Source: Pseudomonadota bacterium (GTDB lineage Bacteria; Pseudomonadota; Alphaproteobacteria; Rhizobiales; Xanthobacteraceae). Taken from it: a DNA stretch of 10,026 bases. The notes beneath the pieces were generated by a model, which ran no database searches, was not told the origin of the DNA, and saw only the letters and a list, made by a program, of their open reading frames with translations. Position numbers and translations under genes: made by a program. The stretch spans positions 1 to 10,026 of the forward strand of contig JAEWBL010000056.1 in NCBI GenBank assembly GCA_023391175.1, in the 5' to 3' direction. This document shows positions 1-6,363 of this stretch, in pieces; the first letter of the stretch is position 1, and every line of letters begins with the position of its first letter.

Positions 1-175
1 CGTCCGGATCGGCGCCGGGATAGGTGGTCGAGACGGTCACGATGGCATTCTGCGTGCGCGGATACTGCAGGATGGGCATGGAACTCATTGCCCGCAGGCC
101 GAGCACCAGGATCATCAGGCTGACCACGATCGCCAGCACCGGCCGGCGGATGAAGATGTCGGTGAAGGATGACAC
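1..175 (-). CDS. RND efflux pump, inner-membrane permease (N-terminal part)
   Basis: Only the first 58 codons lie in the window; the gene runs off the left edge. The reading begins with a GTG codon and gives SSFTDIFIRRPVLAIVVSL, then a hydrophobic first membrane helix (about residues 12-30) and the periplasmic start QYPRTQNAIVTVSTTYPGAD. This is the standard N-terminus of HAE-1 family RND multidrug transporters (AcrB/MexB/MexI type), which use the proton gradient to expel drugs or metabolites through the periplasm. The GTG start is supported by GGAGG at 181-185, five bases upstream, and by the 12-base gap after the adaptor stop codon, which implies translational coupling. It is the last visible gene of the OMF-adaptor-RND operon. 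The family call is firm; substrate and exact subfamily cannot be judged from 58 residues. Confidence 0.9.
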   Translation of the reverse strand, partial: MSSFTDIFIRRPVLAIVVSLMILVLGLRAMSSMPILQYPRTQNAIVTVSTTYPGADPD

Positions 176-187
176 GGGCGCCTCCGC

Positions 188-1309
188 TCAGCGATCGACG
201 ATGGAGGGAGCGGAGTCGTTCGTCGGCATCACCGCATTGTTCACGCTGATCTGGGAGCCGTTGTGCAGCTTCATCTGCCCGGCTGCGACGATCTCCTCGC
301 CCGCCTTGATGCCGGAGAGGACGGCGATCTGGTCGCCACGCGTCGCGCCCGTTTTCACGAATACCTGACGCACGGAGATGCCTGTGGCCGAACCCTCCTT
401 TTTCTCCACGACGAAGACGATGTCGCCGTAGGGATTGGCCGTGATGGCCGTCTGCGGCACGGTCACGAACGCGTCCGGCGTCCCGACGGCGACCTCGACA
501 GTGGCGAACATACCGGGGGTGAGGCGGTGGTCGTCGTTCCTGAATTCGGCGCGCAGTTGCACGTTGCGAGAGGTGACGTCCACCTTGGGGCTGATGGCCG
601 TCACCGTGCCCTCGAATGCCTGGCCGGGATAGGTGTCCACCGTGGCCTTCACCGTCTGCCCGGCCTTCACCTCAGCGAGGGACTGCTGCGGCAGGTAGAA
701 GTCGATGAAGATGGGGTTGAGGGACTGGAGCGTCACCACGGTCGTGCCCGCGCTCACATACTGACCGAGATCGACGGAGCGGATGCCGAGGCGGCCGGAG
801 AAGGGCGCCTTCAGCGTCTTCTTGTCCACTACGGCCTGCTGCTCGGCCACCTGGGCCAGCGCCTTCTTGAGGTTGGCGGTGTCGCTGTCGATGGTGGCCT
901 GGCTCACCGCGTGGATCTTCAGCTGTTCCTGGTCGCGGTTGAGGATGATGGCGCTGACATCCGCCGTCGCCTTCAGCGCGGCGAGATTGGCCACCTCCTG
1001 CTCGTCGCGTAGCTGAAGGAGGACCTGTCCCTCGCGCACTTCGTCACCGGACTTGAAATTGATTTTCGCCACCGTGCCGGAGCTTTCCAGTGCAAGGTCG
1101 GCGCCCGCCTCGGCGCGGACGCTGCCCACCGCCTTGACGGTGGACTGCCAGGGCGCGAGGGCAGCCACCGTGGTGGCGACGGTCTGTGGCGGGTCGCGCA
1201 GCGAGGCCAGCGCCTGCTTGATTATGCTCGCCTTGAAGAGCTGAAAACCGTAGAGCGCCCCGAAAACCAGGGCGACGGCGGCCAGCATGATGATCATCCG
1301 TTTCTTCAT
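188..1309 (-). CDS. RND efflux periplasmic adaptor (membrane fusion protein)
   Basis: This 373-residue protein bridges the RND pump and the outer-membrane channel in the periplasm. Residues 5-23 form an uncleaved-looking N-terminal membrane anchor (positive KKR then a hydrophobic run, with no lipobox Cys). A first half-lipoyl motif is at about 77-104 (SSGTVAKINFKSGDEVREGQ). A short alpha-helical hairpin rich in Q, A and K follows at about 105-165, and the second half-lipoyl motif is at about 167-195 (LKAPFSGRLGIRSVDLGQYV). The beta-barrel (FIDFYLPQQSL onward) and membrane-proximal domain (VPQTAI, LSGIKAGEEIVAAGQMKL) complete the HlyD/AcrA architecture. Length is normal for MexH/AcrA-like adaptors. 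AAGAAGAGA lies just upstream of the ATG as a modest ribosome site. It sits 73 bases after the outer-membrane factor gene and 12 bases before the RND gene. The AcrA-type family call is secure; the transported substrate is unknown. Confidence 0.95.
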   Translation of the reverse strand: MKKRMIIMLAAVALVFGALYGFQLFKASIIKQALASLRDPPQTVATTVAALAPWQSTVKAVGSVRAEAGADLALESSGTVAKINFKSGDEVREGQVLLQLRDEQEVANLAALKATADVSAIILNRDQEQLKIHAVSQATIDSDTANLKKALAQVAEQQAVVDKKTLKAPFSGRLGIRSVDLGQYVSAGTTVVTLQSLNPIFIDFYLPQQSLAEVKAGQTVKATVDTYPGQAFEGTVTAISPKVDVTSRNVQLRAEFRNDDHRLTPGMFATVEVAVGTPDAFVTVPQTAITANPYGDIVFVVEKKEGSATGISVRQVFVKTGATRGDQIAVLSGIKAGEEIVAAGQMKLHNGSQISVNNAVMPTNDSAPSIVDR

Positions 1310-1382
1310 CTGAAGTCTCTTCTTGCGGCTGCGGCGCAGGGGGCGTTTTGAGGGCGCGCTCGCGAGGGGCGTTGCAGCCCGC

Positions 1383-2930
1383 TCAGTGATCCTGGAAGTA
1401 TCCGGCGTTGGTGCGGGGCTCGGCCTGCGCCGTCTGGTCCACCCGGTTCCACCAGCCGCCCCCCAGGGCCTGGAACAGCGCCGCGGTATCGGTGAATCGG
1501 GCGGCCTGCGCCTTCACCCGTGCCACCACCGCCTGCTGGAAATTCTGCTCGGCGGTGAGCACCGAGGGATAGGTGACTGCGCCGGCCAGATACTGGGTGC
1601 GGGAGATCTTCACGCTCTCCTGTGCCGCCTTCTCGTAGGCGAGCTGGGCCTTCAGCGTGCTGGCATCGGCCTCGATGGCGCGCAGCGAATCCGCCACGTC
1701 GCGGAAGGCGGTGATGACCGTGCTCTTGTATTGCGCCAACGCCTGCTCGTTGCTCGCGACCGCGGATTCCTTGTCGTGGTAGAGCGTCCCGCCGTCGAAA
1801 ACCGTCTGTGCGACGCTGCCCGCGATGCTCCAGGCGGCGGTGCCCGGGGAGAACAGGCTGTCGGGGGTGATGCCGGCCCTGCCATAGCTGCCGGTGAGCT
1901 GAACCTGCGGCAGCATGTTGGCCACGTTGACGCCCACCGTGGCGGTGGCCTTGTGCAGGCTCGCCTCTGCCGCGCCGATATCGGGTCGCTGGCGCACCAG
2001 AGCGGACGGAACGCTGACCGGAAGATCGCGCGGCAAGGTGAGGCTGGCGAGGGTCACATGCTCGCCCCGGTCCTGGCTCGGCAGCCGGCCGAGATAGGCC
2101 ATGAGCTGGTTGCGCTGCTGGGCGAGCTGCTTCTGCAGCGGCGGCAGGGTCGCCTGGGTCTGGGCGAGGTTGGACTGCTGGGAGAGCACGTCCGACTGCG
2201 CCACCGCGCCCAGCTCGAACTGGCGCTGGACCAGCTTGAGCTGTTCCTGCTCGGACTTGATGATGTCGTTGGTCGCCTCGATCTGCGCGCGCAGGGAGGC
2301 ATCGGTGATGGCCGCCGTCACCACATTGGCGGTGAGGCTGAGATAGGTCGCTTCCAGCTGAAAGCGCTGGTAGTCGGCCTGTGCCTCCAGAGCCTCGACA
2401 TTCCGGCGAGTCCCGCCCCACACGTCGAGCACATAGCTGACGCTGACCGAGGCATTGTAGAGATTGTAGGGGCTGGTGTTGCCGCTCTCGCCCTGGTTCG
2501 CCAGCGAGGTAACCTGTCGGGTGGCGCTGCCGCTCGCAGACACCTGCGGGAACAGGGCGCCCTCTCCCGCCAGCGCATTTTCGCGCGCCGCCCGCAGTGC
2601 CGCCTGGGCGGCGGCGACGTCCGGATGGTTACGTATGGCCTCTGCCACGAAGGCATCGATCTGCTTGTTGCGGAACACCCGCCACCAGTCGCCGGGGAGA
2701 TCGCGCCCCCGAAGAAAGACCTGGCTGCTTCCGCCATGGACATCGGCCGACGTGGTGGGGCGGGGCGTGCCTTCGGGGAGGTAGCCACTGACGTGCGGTG
2801 CATCGGGCGCCTCGAAATCCGGCCCCACCATGCAGCCGTTCATAAGCAGCAGGGACGCGACGAAGACGCCTCCCTTGAGGCAGGGCGCGCGCCGGGAAAG
2901 GGCAGACAGGTCTCGCATGGGTGGCGGCAT
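1383..2930 (-). CDS. Efflux outer-membrane lipoprotein channel, NodT/OprM family
   Basis: This TolC-like outer membrane factor forms the exit duct of the tripartite pump. The 515-residue reading has a signal peptide ending in LLLMNGC with the lipidation cysteine at about residue 33. The family hallmark CMVGPDFEAPDAP follows directly, as do the WWRVF and VAAAQAALRAARE segments of the first OEP repeat. Two long OEP repeats follow, rich in Q and A, with typical phrases such as SVSYVLDVWGG, RRNVEALEA, RPDIGAAEASL and VAQTVFDGG, ending at GGGWW. Length is typical (about 450-520). A second ATG four codons in (MRDLSAL) is an equally possible start, and neither has a strong ribosome site. It is the first gene of the operon and is divergent from a TetR gene, so it is probably repressed through the palindromes at 2951-2964 and 3008-3021. 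A 538-codon open frame on the opposite strand is a high-GC shadow. Confidence 0.95.
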   Translation of the reverse strand: MPPPMRDLSALSRRAPCLKGGVFVASLLLMNGCMVGPDFEAPDAPHVSGYLPEGTPRPTTSADVHGGSSQVFLRGRDLPGDWWRVFRNKQIDAFVAEAIRNHPDVAAAQAALRAARENALAGEGALFPQVSASGSATRQVTSLANQGESGNTSPYNLYNASVSVSYVLDVWGGTRRNVEALEAQADYQRFQLEATYLSLTANVVTAAITDASLRAQIEATNDIIKSEQEQLKLVQRQFELGAVAQSDVLSQQSNLAQTQATLPPLQKQLAQQRNQLMAYLGRLPSQDRGEHVTLASLTLPRDLPVSVPSALVRQRPDIGAAEASLHKATATVGVNVANMLPQVQLTGSYGRAGITPDSLFSPGTAAWSIAGSVAQTVFDGGTLYHDKESAVASNEQALAQYKSTVITAFRDVADSLRAIEADASTLKAQLAYEKAAQESVKISRTQYLAGAVTYPSVLTAEQNFQQAVVARVKAQAARFTDTAALFQALGGGWWNRVDQTAQAEPRTNAGYFQDH

Positions 2931-2950
2931 CCCGGATAGAAATCTGAACC

Positions 2951-2964
2951 GAACCGTTCAGTTC
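2951..2964. promoter_or_regulatory. Probable TetR operator 1 (GAACCGTTCAGTTC)
   Basis: This is an imperfect palindrome (GAAC at one end, GTTC at the other) about 20 bases upstream of the efflux operon's start codon. It matches the second site at 3008-3021 in 13 of 14 positions. An extra CTGAACC half-site abuts it on the left at 2944-2950. Its size, symmetry and place between a TetR gene and the divergent efflux operon are what is expected of an AcrR-type operator. Which protein binds it is inferred, not shown. Confidence 0.7.
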
Positions 2965-2993
2965 AGCATACGGGTAAGACCAGAAAAATCGCG

Positions 2994-2999
2994 AGTCAA
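2994..2999 (-). promoter_or_regulatory. Possible -35 element for the efflux operon
   Basis: Read on the minus strand this is TTGACT, close to the consensus TTGACA. It lies between the two palindromes and faces the outer-membrane factor gene. No convincing -10 hexamer is found at 16-18 bases (the sequence there is around TTACCC), so the promoter is only tentative. If real, both operators would flank it and binding would block transcription. Confidence 0.3.
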
Positions 3000-3007
3000 T
3001 ATGGACT

Positions 3008-3021
3008 GAACCGTACAGTTC
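3008..3021. promoter_or_regulatory. Probable TetR operator 2 (GAACCGTACAGTTC)
   Basis: This is the second copy of the efflux palindrome, with a GAACYGTACRGTTC-type symmetrical core. It begins 57 bases from the start of operator 1 and ends 15 bases before the start codon of the TetR gene at 3037. That position overlaps the likely start of the regulator's own transcript and suggests autoregulation. Binding by the adjacent TetR protein is an inference from context. Confidence 0.7.
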
Positions 3022-3036
3022 GATTAAGTTGAGGGC

Positions 3037-3684
3037 ATGTCGGAATGCAACGCTTCATCCCTTGTGCCGCATGAGTCGAGCAGCCTGAGGCCCAAGGCCC
3101 AGGAGGCCCTCAAGGCGGCCCGCGCCGTGTTCCTTGAGGCCGGCTACGACGGCGCCACCATGGATGCGATCGCGCGCGTCGGCGCTCTGTCGAAGGCGAC
3201 TGTGTATGCGCACTTTTCCAACAAGGCCGCCCTTTTCGAGGAGCTGATCCGGGTCGAGTGCCGGGCGGTGAACGCCGACCTTTACAGGCCCGACCCGAAG
3301 TGCGCCGCCGTCTCGAAGGAATTGCACAAGGTGGCGACCAATTATCGCCGCATCTTCGCGCATCGAGAGGGGCTCGACATCTTCCGTATCCTGATCCCGG
3401 TCGCGCCCCGGTTTCCCCGTCTCGCTCAGGTTTTTTATGATGAAGGGCCAGGTGCCGCGATCCACCAGATCGCCGCCTATCTGGGCGCGCTGGGAGACGT
3501 TGGCCGTCTGCGAATTCCCGATGCCGAACTGGCGGCGCACCAGTTTCTCGCGCTTGTCACAGAGGACATCAAGCTGTCCGGTGCCCTTGGGTTCCCTTCC
3601 CCGAGCAGTCGCGCGTCCGATCGCCTGATCGAGAGCGGCATCGCGATGTTCCTCGACTTTTACAAGGCGGAGCCGAAGCCTTGA
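3037..3684 (+). CDS. TetR/AcrR-family repressor of the divergent efflux operon
   Basis: This 215-residue one-component regulator has its N-terminal helix-turn-helix at about residues 20-68. The recognition region is clear: GATMDAIARVGALSKATVYAH followed by FSNKAALFEEL. The C-terminal part, rich in helices, is the ligand pocket and dimer domain (NYRRIFAHREGLDIFRILI and GIAMFLDFYK at the end) and resembles the AefR-like C-terminal class. It is divergent from the RND efflux operon with 106 bases between start codons, and the shared region contains two matching palindromes. The expected role is a repressor released by a pump substrate. GAGGG at 3031-3035 is a ribosome site, but with unusually short spacing of one to three bases to the ATG. 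The family is secure; its target is inferred. Confidence 0.93.
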   Translation: MSECNASSLVPHESSSLRPKAQEALKAARAVFLEAGYDGATMDAIARVGALSKATVYAHFSNKAALFEELIRVECRAVNADLYRPDPKCAAVSKELHKVATNYRRIFAHREGLDIFRILIPVAPRFPRLAQVFYDEGPGAAIHQIAAYLGALGDVGRLRIPDAELAAHQFLALVTEDIKLSGALGFPSPSSRASDRLIESGIAMFLDFYKAEPKP

Positions 3685-3715
3685 GCGCCCGAACCATGTA
3701 TGGATGAAACAGGAC

Positions 3716-3743
3716 GTCGGCTTGCGAACAGGGGTAAGCCGAC
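3716..3743 (+). other. Hairpin-forming inverted repeat in the leader of the second TetR gene
   Basis: GTCGGCTT at 3716-3723 pairs perfectly with AAGCCGAC at 3736-3743 around a 12-base loop. It lies 32 bases after the stop of the first TetR gene and 30 bases before the TTG start of the second. No run of T follows, so it is not a textbook intrinsic terminator. It could be a weak terminator, an mRNA leader hairpin or a regulator site. A smaller palindrome CCATGTATGG at 3694-3703 lies just upstream. Confidence 0.4.
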
Positions 3744-3773
3744 TTCGAGGCGCCGCTGGGGGAAGAAACGGCC

Positions 3774-4337
3774 TTGCGCAAGGATGCTTTGGAGAACAGA
3801 AGGCGCCTGATCGAAGCGGCCCGGACCACCATGCGGGAGCAGGGCCATGATGTTCCGCTCGAACTGATCGCGGAACGCGCGGGGATTACACGAGGGACGC
3901 TCTACCGGAACTTCGTGGACCGCGCCGATCTGTTCAAGGCTGTCCTTGATGACGAGATATCGGCCTTGAAAGACGAGATCCGGACGGACGGCTCTCTCGG
4001 CATCTTCGTGGTCATGCGTCGGCTGATCGAAGTGAGCGACCTCTATCACGCCTTCGCCTCGTCCCTGCAGGGCACCGCCGACCCAGCCGAGGCCTGCTCG
4101 CCGGCCGACCTGCTGCGAGATGTCATCAGCATCCCTCTTGCCACGGCGAAAGCCGATGGCGTCGTCCGACCGACGCTGACAGAGGCTGAGGTCCTCCTGG
4201 CTTGCCGCATGATTGCGTTTGGCTGGCGCCTGGATGGCGAGCACAGCCGGGCGGAGGCCATCGAAAAAAGGCTTCGTCTGGTGGTCATGGGCTTCGGCAC
4301 CGATCGGGAGATCGAGGGGCCAGCCAAGCCAGCATGA
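3774..4337 (+). CDS. TetR/AcrR-family regulator (second), TTG start
   Basis: This 187-residue regulator has an N-terminal helix-turn-helix at about residues 7-52: NRRRLIEAARTTMREQG, then DVPLELIAERAGITRGTLYR and NFVDRADLFKAVL. The rest is a helical effector domain I cannot assign to a ligand class. The start is TTG: the frame is closed by TAA at 3735-3737, no in-frame ATG or GTG lies between that stop and 3774, and the first internal ATG (residue 20) would delete part of the DNA-binding domain. GGGGGAAG at 3758-3765 gives a fair ribosome site eight bases before the TTG. It ends 93 bases before the qorB-like gene on the same strand. Likely jobs are control of that gene, of itself, or both, but this is inferred from position only. 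Confidence 0.88.
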   Translation: MRKDALENRRRLIEAARTTMREQGHDVPLELIAERAGITRGTLYRNFVDRADLFKAVLDDEISALKDEIRTDGSLGIFVVMRRLIEVSDLYHAFASSLQGTADPAEACSPADLLRDVISIPLATAKADGVVRPTLTEAEVLLACRMIAFGWRLDGEHSRAEAIEKRLRLVVMGFGTDREIEGPAKPA

Positions 4338-4369
4338 CCGCGACATGAACCTCTTGCGCTCGCGATATC

Positions 4370-4385
4370 CGTACACCATTGTACG
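4370..4385. promoter_or_regulatory. Palindrome A upstream of qorB (CGTACA-N4-TGTACG)
   Basis: This is a perfect inverted repeat with six-base arms and a four-base centre, 45 bases before the qorB-like start codon. With the neighbouring repeat at 4394-4409 it follows the pattern CGTAC-N6-GTACG. This is the form expected of an operator for a dimeric helix-turn-helix protein. Candidates are the adjacent TetR regulator or an HxlR-family (QorR-like) regulator elsewhere in the genome. Confidence 0.65.
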
Positions 4386-4393
4386 AAAATAAA

Positions 4394-4409
4394 CGTACAC
4401 GTACGTACG
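4394..4409. promoter_or_regulatory. Palindrome B upstream of qorB (CGTAC-N6-GTACG)
   Basis: This is a second copy of the same pattern, centred 24 bases from palindrome A. Its right half is a run of overlapping GTAC units, containing the perfect palindrome ACGTACGT at 4399-4406. An A-rich stretch (GAAAATAAA, 4385-4393) separates the two copies. It lies about 22 bases upstream of the qorB-like ATG, so a bound protein would probably overlap the promoter. No clean -35/-10 pair could be assigned here. Confidence 0.62.
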
Positions 4410-4430
4410 CTTGTCTCGCGGGAGATATTC

Positions 4431-5291
4431 ATGTTCGCAGTCACCGGCGCCACCGGCCAGCTCGGCCGCAAGGCTGTCGCCAGCCTAATCAAGAGGGTCC
4501 CGGCTTCCGATATCGTCGCTCTGGTGCGCGATCCCGCGAAGGCCGCAGACCTCGGGGTCGAGGTCCGGGCCGCCGACTACCTCGTGCCGTCGATACTGGA
4601 TGACGCCCTTAAGGGCATCGACACGCTCCTGCTGATTTCGTCCAACGGAATGCAGACGCGCCAGCAGGAGCATGCCAACGTCATCGCCGCCGCAAAGAAG
4701 GCCGGGGTCCACCGCCTCGTCTATACGAGCCTGCTCCACGCCGATCGATGGTCCCACTGGTTTGCCGGCGATCATGTCGAGACGGAGCGGCAGATCAAGG
4801 CCTCCGGCCTCGCCTTCACCATCCTGCGCAATGGCTGGTACTGGGAAAACCACACGATCGCGATTCCGCCGTCCCTGCCGTATTCCGCCATGGTGGGCAG
4901 CGCCGGAGAGGGGCTCATCTCCTGGGCCGCGCGCCAGGATTTCGCCGAGGCCGCGGCGGCAGTCATGACCAGCCCGGGACATGAGGGCGAGACACACGAA
5001 CTCGCCGGCGACAAGGCCTACCGCCTTGATGACCTCGCCGCGGAAGTCGCCCGCCAGACCGGCAAGCCGTTCAGCTATCGCAACCTGACGCAGGCGGAGC
5101 ACGCGGCCGTGCTCGCCCAAGCCGGCCTGCCGCCAGAGGTTGCGGGCCTGATCGCCGAAGTCGAGGCGAAGGATGTCTCCACCGGCGTCCTGCACGACGA
5201 TGGTGGCGTTCTGGCCCGCCTCATCGGCCGCCCCACGACCACGCTCGTGGAAGCCGTCGCCGAGGCTCTGGCCGGCCTGCCCCGCGGCTGA
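4431..5291 (+). CDS. qorB: NAD(P)H:quinone oxidoreductase, QorB/NmrA-like SDR
   Basis: This 286-residue atypical short-chain dehydrogenase is the same length as E. coli QorB (YtfG, QOR2). It strongly resembles the QorB sequence I recall, for example in the opening GATGQLG, in LLLISS, YTSLLHAD, LRNGWYxEN and HEGxxxELAGD, and in IGxPTTTLxEAV near the end. The GxxGxxG dinucleotide motif is at residues 6-12, and R33 at the end of strand two fits NADP preference. NGWYWEN is at 134-140. QorB reduces quinones with NADPH in the cytosol, avoiding semiquinone radicals. It lacks the classical YxxxK site, which is normal for NmrA-like members. GGAG at 4421-4424 is a good ribosome site six bases before the ATG. 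It follows a TetR gene and is preceded by two palindromes. An NmrA-like redox sensor without enzyme activity is the alternative, but the QorB match is better. Confidence 0.9.
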   Translation: MFAVTGATGQLGRKAVASLIKRVPASDIVALVRDPAKAADLGVEVRAADYLVPSILDDALKGIDTLLLISSNGMQTRQQEHANVIAAAKKAGVHRLVYTSLLHADRWSHWFAGDHVETERQIKASGLAFTILRNGWYWENHTIAIPPSLPYSAMVGSAGEGLISWAARQDFAEAAAAVMTSPGHEGETHELAGDKAYRLDDLAAEVARQTGKPFSYRNLTQAEHAAVLAQAGLPPEVAGLIAEVEAKDVSTGVLHDDGGVLARLIGRPTTTLVEAVAEALAGLPRG

Positions 5292-5309
5292 GAAACAAGA
5301 CGCCGCAGG

Positions 5310-6251
5310 TCAATCCCGGGTCAACCCTGCACGCCGGTCCTCGACTTCTCTGCAGGCGTGCGCCCCCTGCGCCTTCAACTGTTCGATCAGCCACCGGCCT
5401 GCGGGTCCGGGGGGCTGGTCGGCGCGATAGAAGGCGGACATCACCATGCGCGTGGTGAGGTCGTTTTCCTCGGGCTCGAGTTGGACGAGCCGGCCGGTGT
5501 CCAGATCATCCTGCACCGCGTGCACGGGCATGCCGCCCCATCCGACGCCCTGCTTCAGGAAAGCGTGCTTAGCGCCGAGGTCGGATATGCGCCACGTCTT
5601 TTCCGACATCACCCGGAAGTCCTTGCCTTCGGTCAGCCTTGAGCGGTCGCTGAGCACGAGCTGCAGGTGCTTTGCGAACGCGCGCGCCGGGATCGGGCCG
5701 CCGTACTGCGCGAGTGGGTGCTGGGGGGCGGCGAACATGCGGTACTCGATGCCGAGGATGCGCTCCGAGTGCAGGTCCGGATGGGTCGCCGCCAAGGGCC
5801 CGCGGACGCCGAAGTCGAACCCGCCATCGAGCACCGGCTCGATCACCGCACCCATCCCCTCCACCGCCACACGCAGCGGCGTATCGGGGAACTGGACCTG
5901 GAAAGCGCTGACAGCGGCCGCGAGGATGTTCGAGGGGAACATCACGTTGATGACCACGGCCAGCGCCGGCTCAAGACCGGAGGACAGACCTCTCGCCTGC
6001 GCCTTCAGCTGGTCCATGCCCGAGACTACTTCCCGCGCTTTCTGCAGCAGGGCACGGCCTTCCGCCGTCAGCTGCGGGTAGCGGCCTTCACGGCTGAACA
6101 GGCGAACGGCAAGCTGCGTCTCGAGAGTGGCGATGGCCTGGCTCACAACGGACTGCGCCCGCCCAATGCGCCGCCCGGCGGCGGAAAAGCTGCCGGTGTC
6201 GGCCGCGGCGATGAAGGTGCGCAACTGGTCGAGCGAAAGCGCATCGAGCAT
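5310..6251 (-). CDS. LysR-family transcriptional regulator
   Basis: This 313-residue regulator has the canonical LysR winged helix-turn-helix at residues 5-64 (LSLDQLRTFIAAADTGSFSA, GRAQSVVSQAIATLETQL, LFSREGRYPQLTAEGRALL). A linker helix and a periplasmic-binding-protein-like effector domain follow from about residue 92. The effector domain contains the usual GFDFGVRGPL and KQGVGWGGMPVHAVQDDL segments. Length is typical (about 300). It is divergent from the azoreductase gene with 112 bases between start codons, and a TTAT-N11-ATAA box lies in that gap. It therefore probably activates azoR and the pirin gene in response to a quinone-like or electrophilic ligand. GGAG at about 6260-6263 precedes the ATG. 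It is convergent with qorB, with only 18 bases between the two stop codons. Confidence 0.94.
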   Translation of the reverse strand: MLDALSLDQLRTFIAAADTGSFSAAGRRIGRAQSVVSQAIATLETQLAVRLFSREGRYPQLTAEGRALLQKAREVVSGMDQLKAQARGLSSGLEPALAVVINVMFPSNILAAAVSAFQVQFPDTPLRVAVEGMGAVIEPVLDGGFDFGVRGPLAATHPDLHSERILGIEYRMFAAPQHPLAQYGGPIPARAFAKHLQLVLSDRSRLTEGKDFRVMSEKTWRISDLGAKHAFLKQGVGWGGMPVHAVQDDLDTGRLVQLEPEENDLTTRMVMSAFYRADQPPGPAGRWLIEQLKAQGAHACREVEDRRAGLTRD

Positions 6252-6283
6252 CCATCTGCTCCATCGATACTAATCATCTGAAT

Positions 6284-6302
6284 TTATAGGCTACGCAGAT
6301 AA
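6284..6302. promoter_or_regulatory. LysR-type box TTAT-N11-ATAA
   Basis: The sequence has TTAT at 6284-6287, eleven bases, then ATAA at 6299-6302: an inverted repeat matching the T-N11-A rule for LysR recognition sites. It lies in the 112-base gap between the divergent lysR and azoR genes, 33 bases upstream of the LysR start and about 61 bases upstream of azoR. A wider imperfect repeat, TCATCTG at 6274-6280 against CAGATAA at 6296-6302, overlaps it. The pattern is short, so chance is possible, but the position is exactly as expected. Confidence 0.6.
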
Positions 6303-6363
6303 TCGGCGGAAGCGTACCGAATCTCCCTCGCGCAGCACTCTGCTGCCCCGTGGAGAGACCCCC

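Noticed and set aside
1306..2421. 371-codon minus-strand frame overlapping the outer-membrane factor in another phase
   Set aside because: It overlaps the real gene in the same direction, is dominated by R, G, A and P, and shows no family motif.
1323..2939. 538-codon open frame on the plus strand opposite the outer-membrane factor gene
   Set aside because: The minus-strand frame is an unmistakable NodT-family protein. The plus-strand translation has the low-complexity R/G/L/A-rich look of a high-GC antisense shadow and no recognisable domain.
3700..3810. Small upstream open frame (starting MDETGRRLANRG) overlapping the start of the second TetR gene
   Set aside because: It has no ribosome site before its ATG, is rich in R and K as expected by chance here, and overlaps a better supported gene.
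5305..5330. Possible terminator GCAGG...CCTGC between qorB and lysR
   Set aside because: The arms are only five bases with a 16-base loop and no T run, and the repeat lies partly in the end of lysR.
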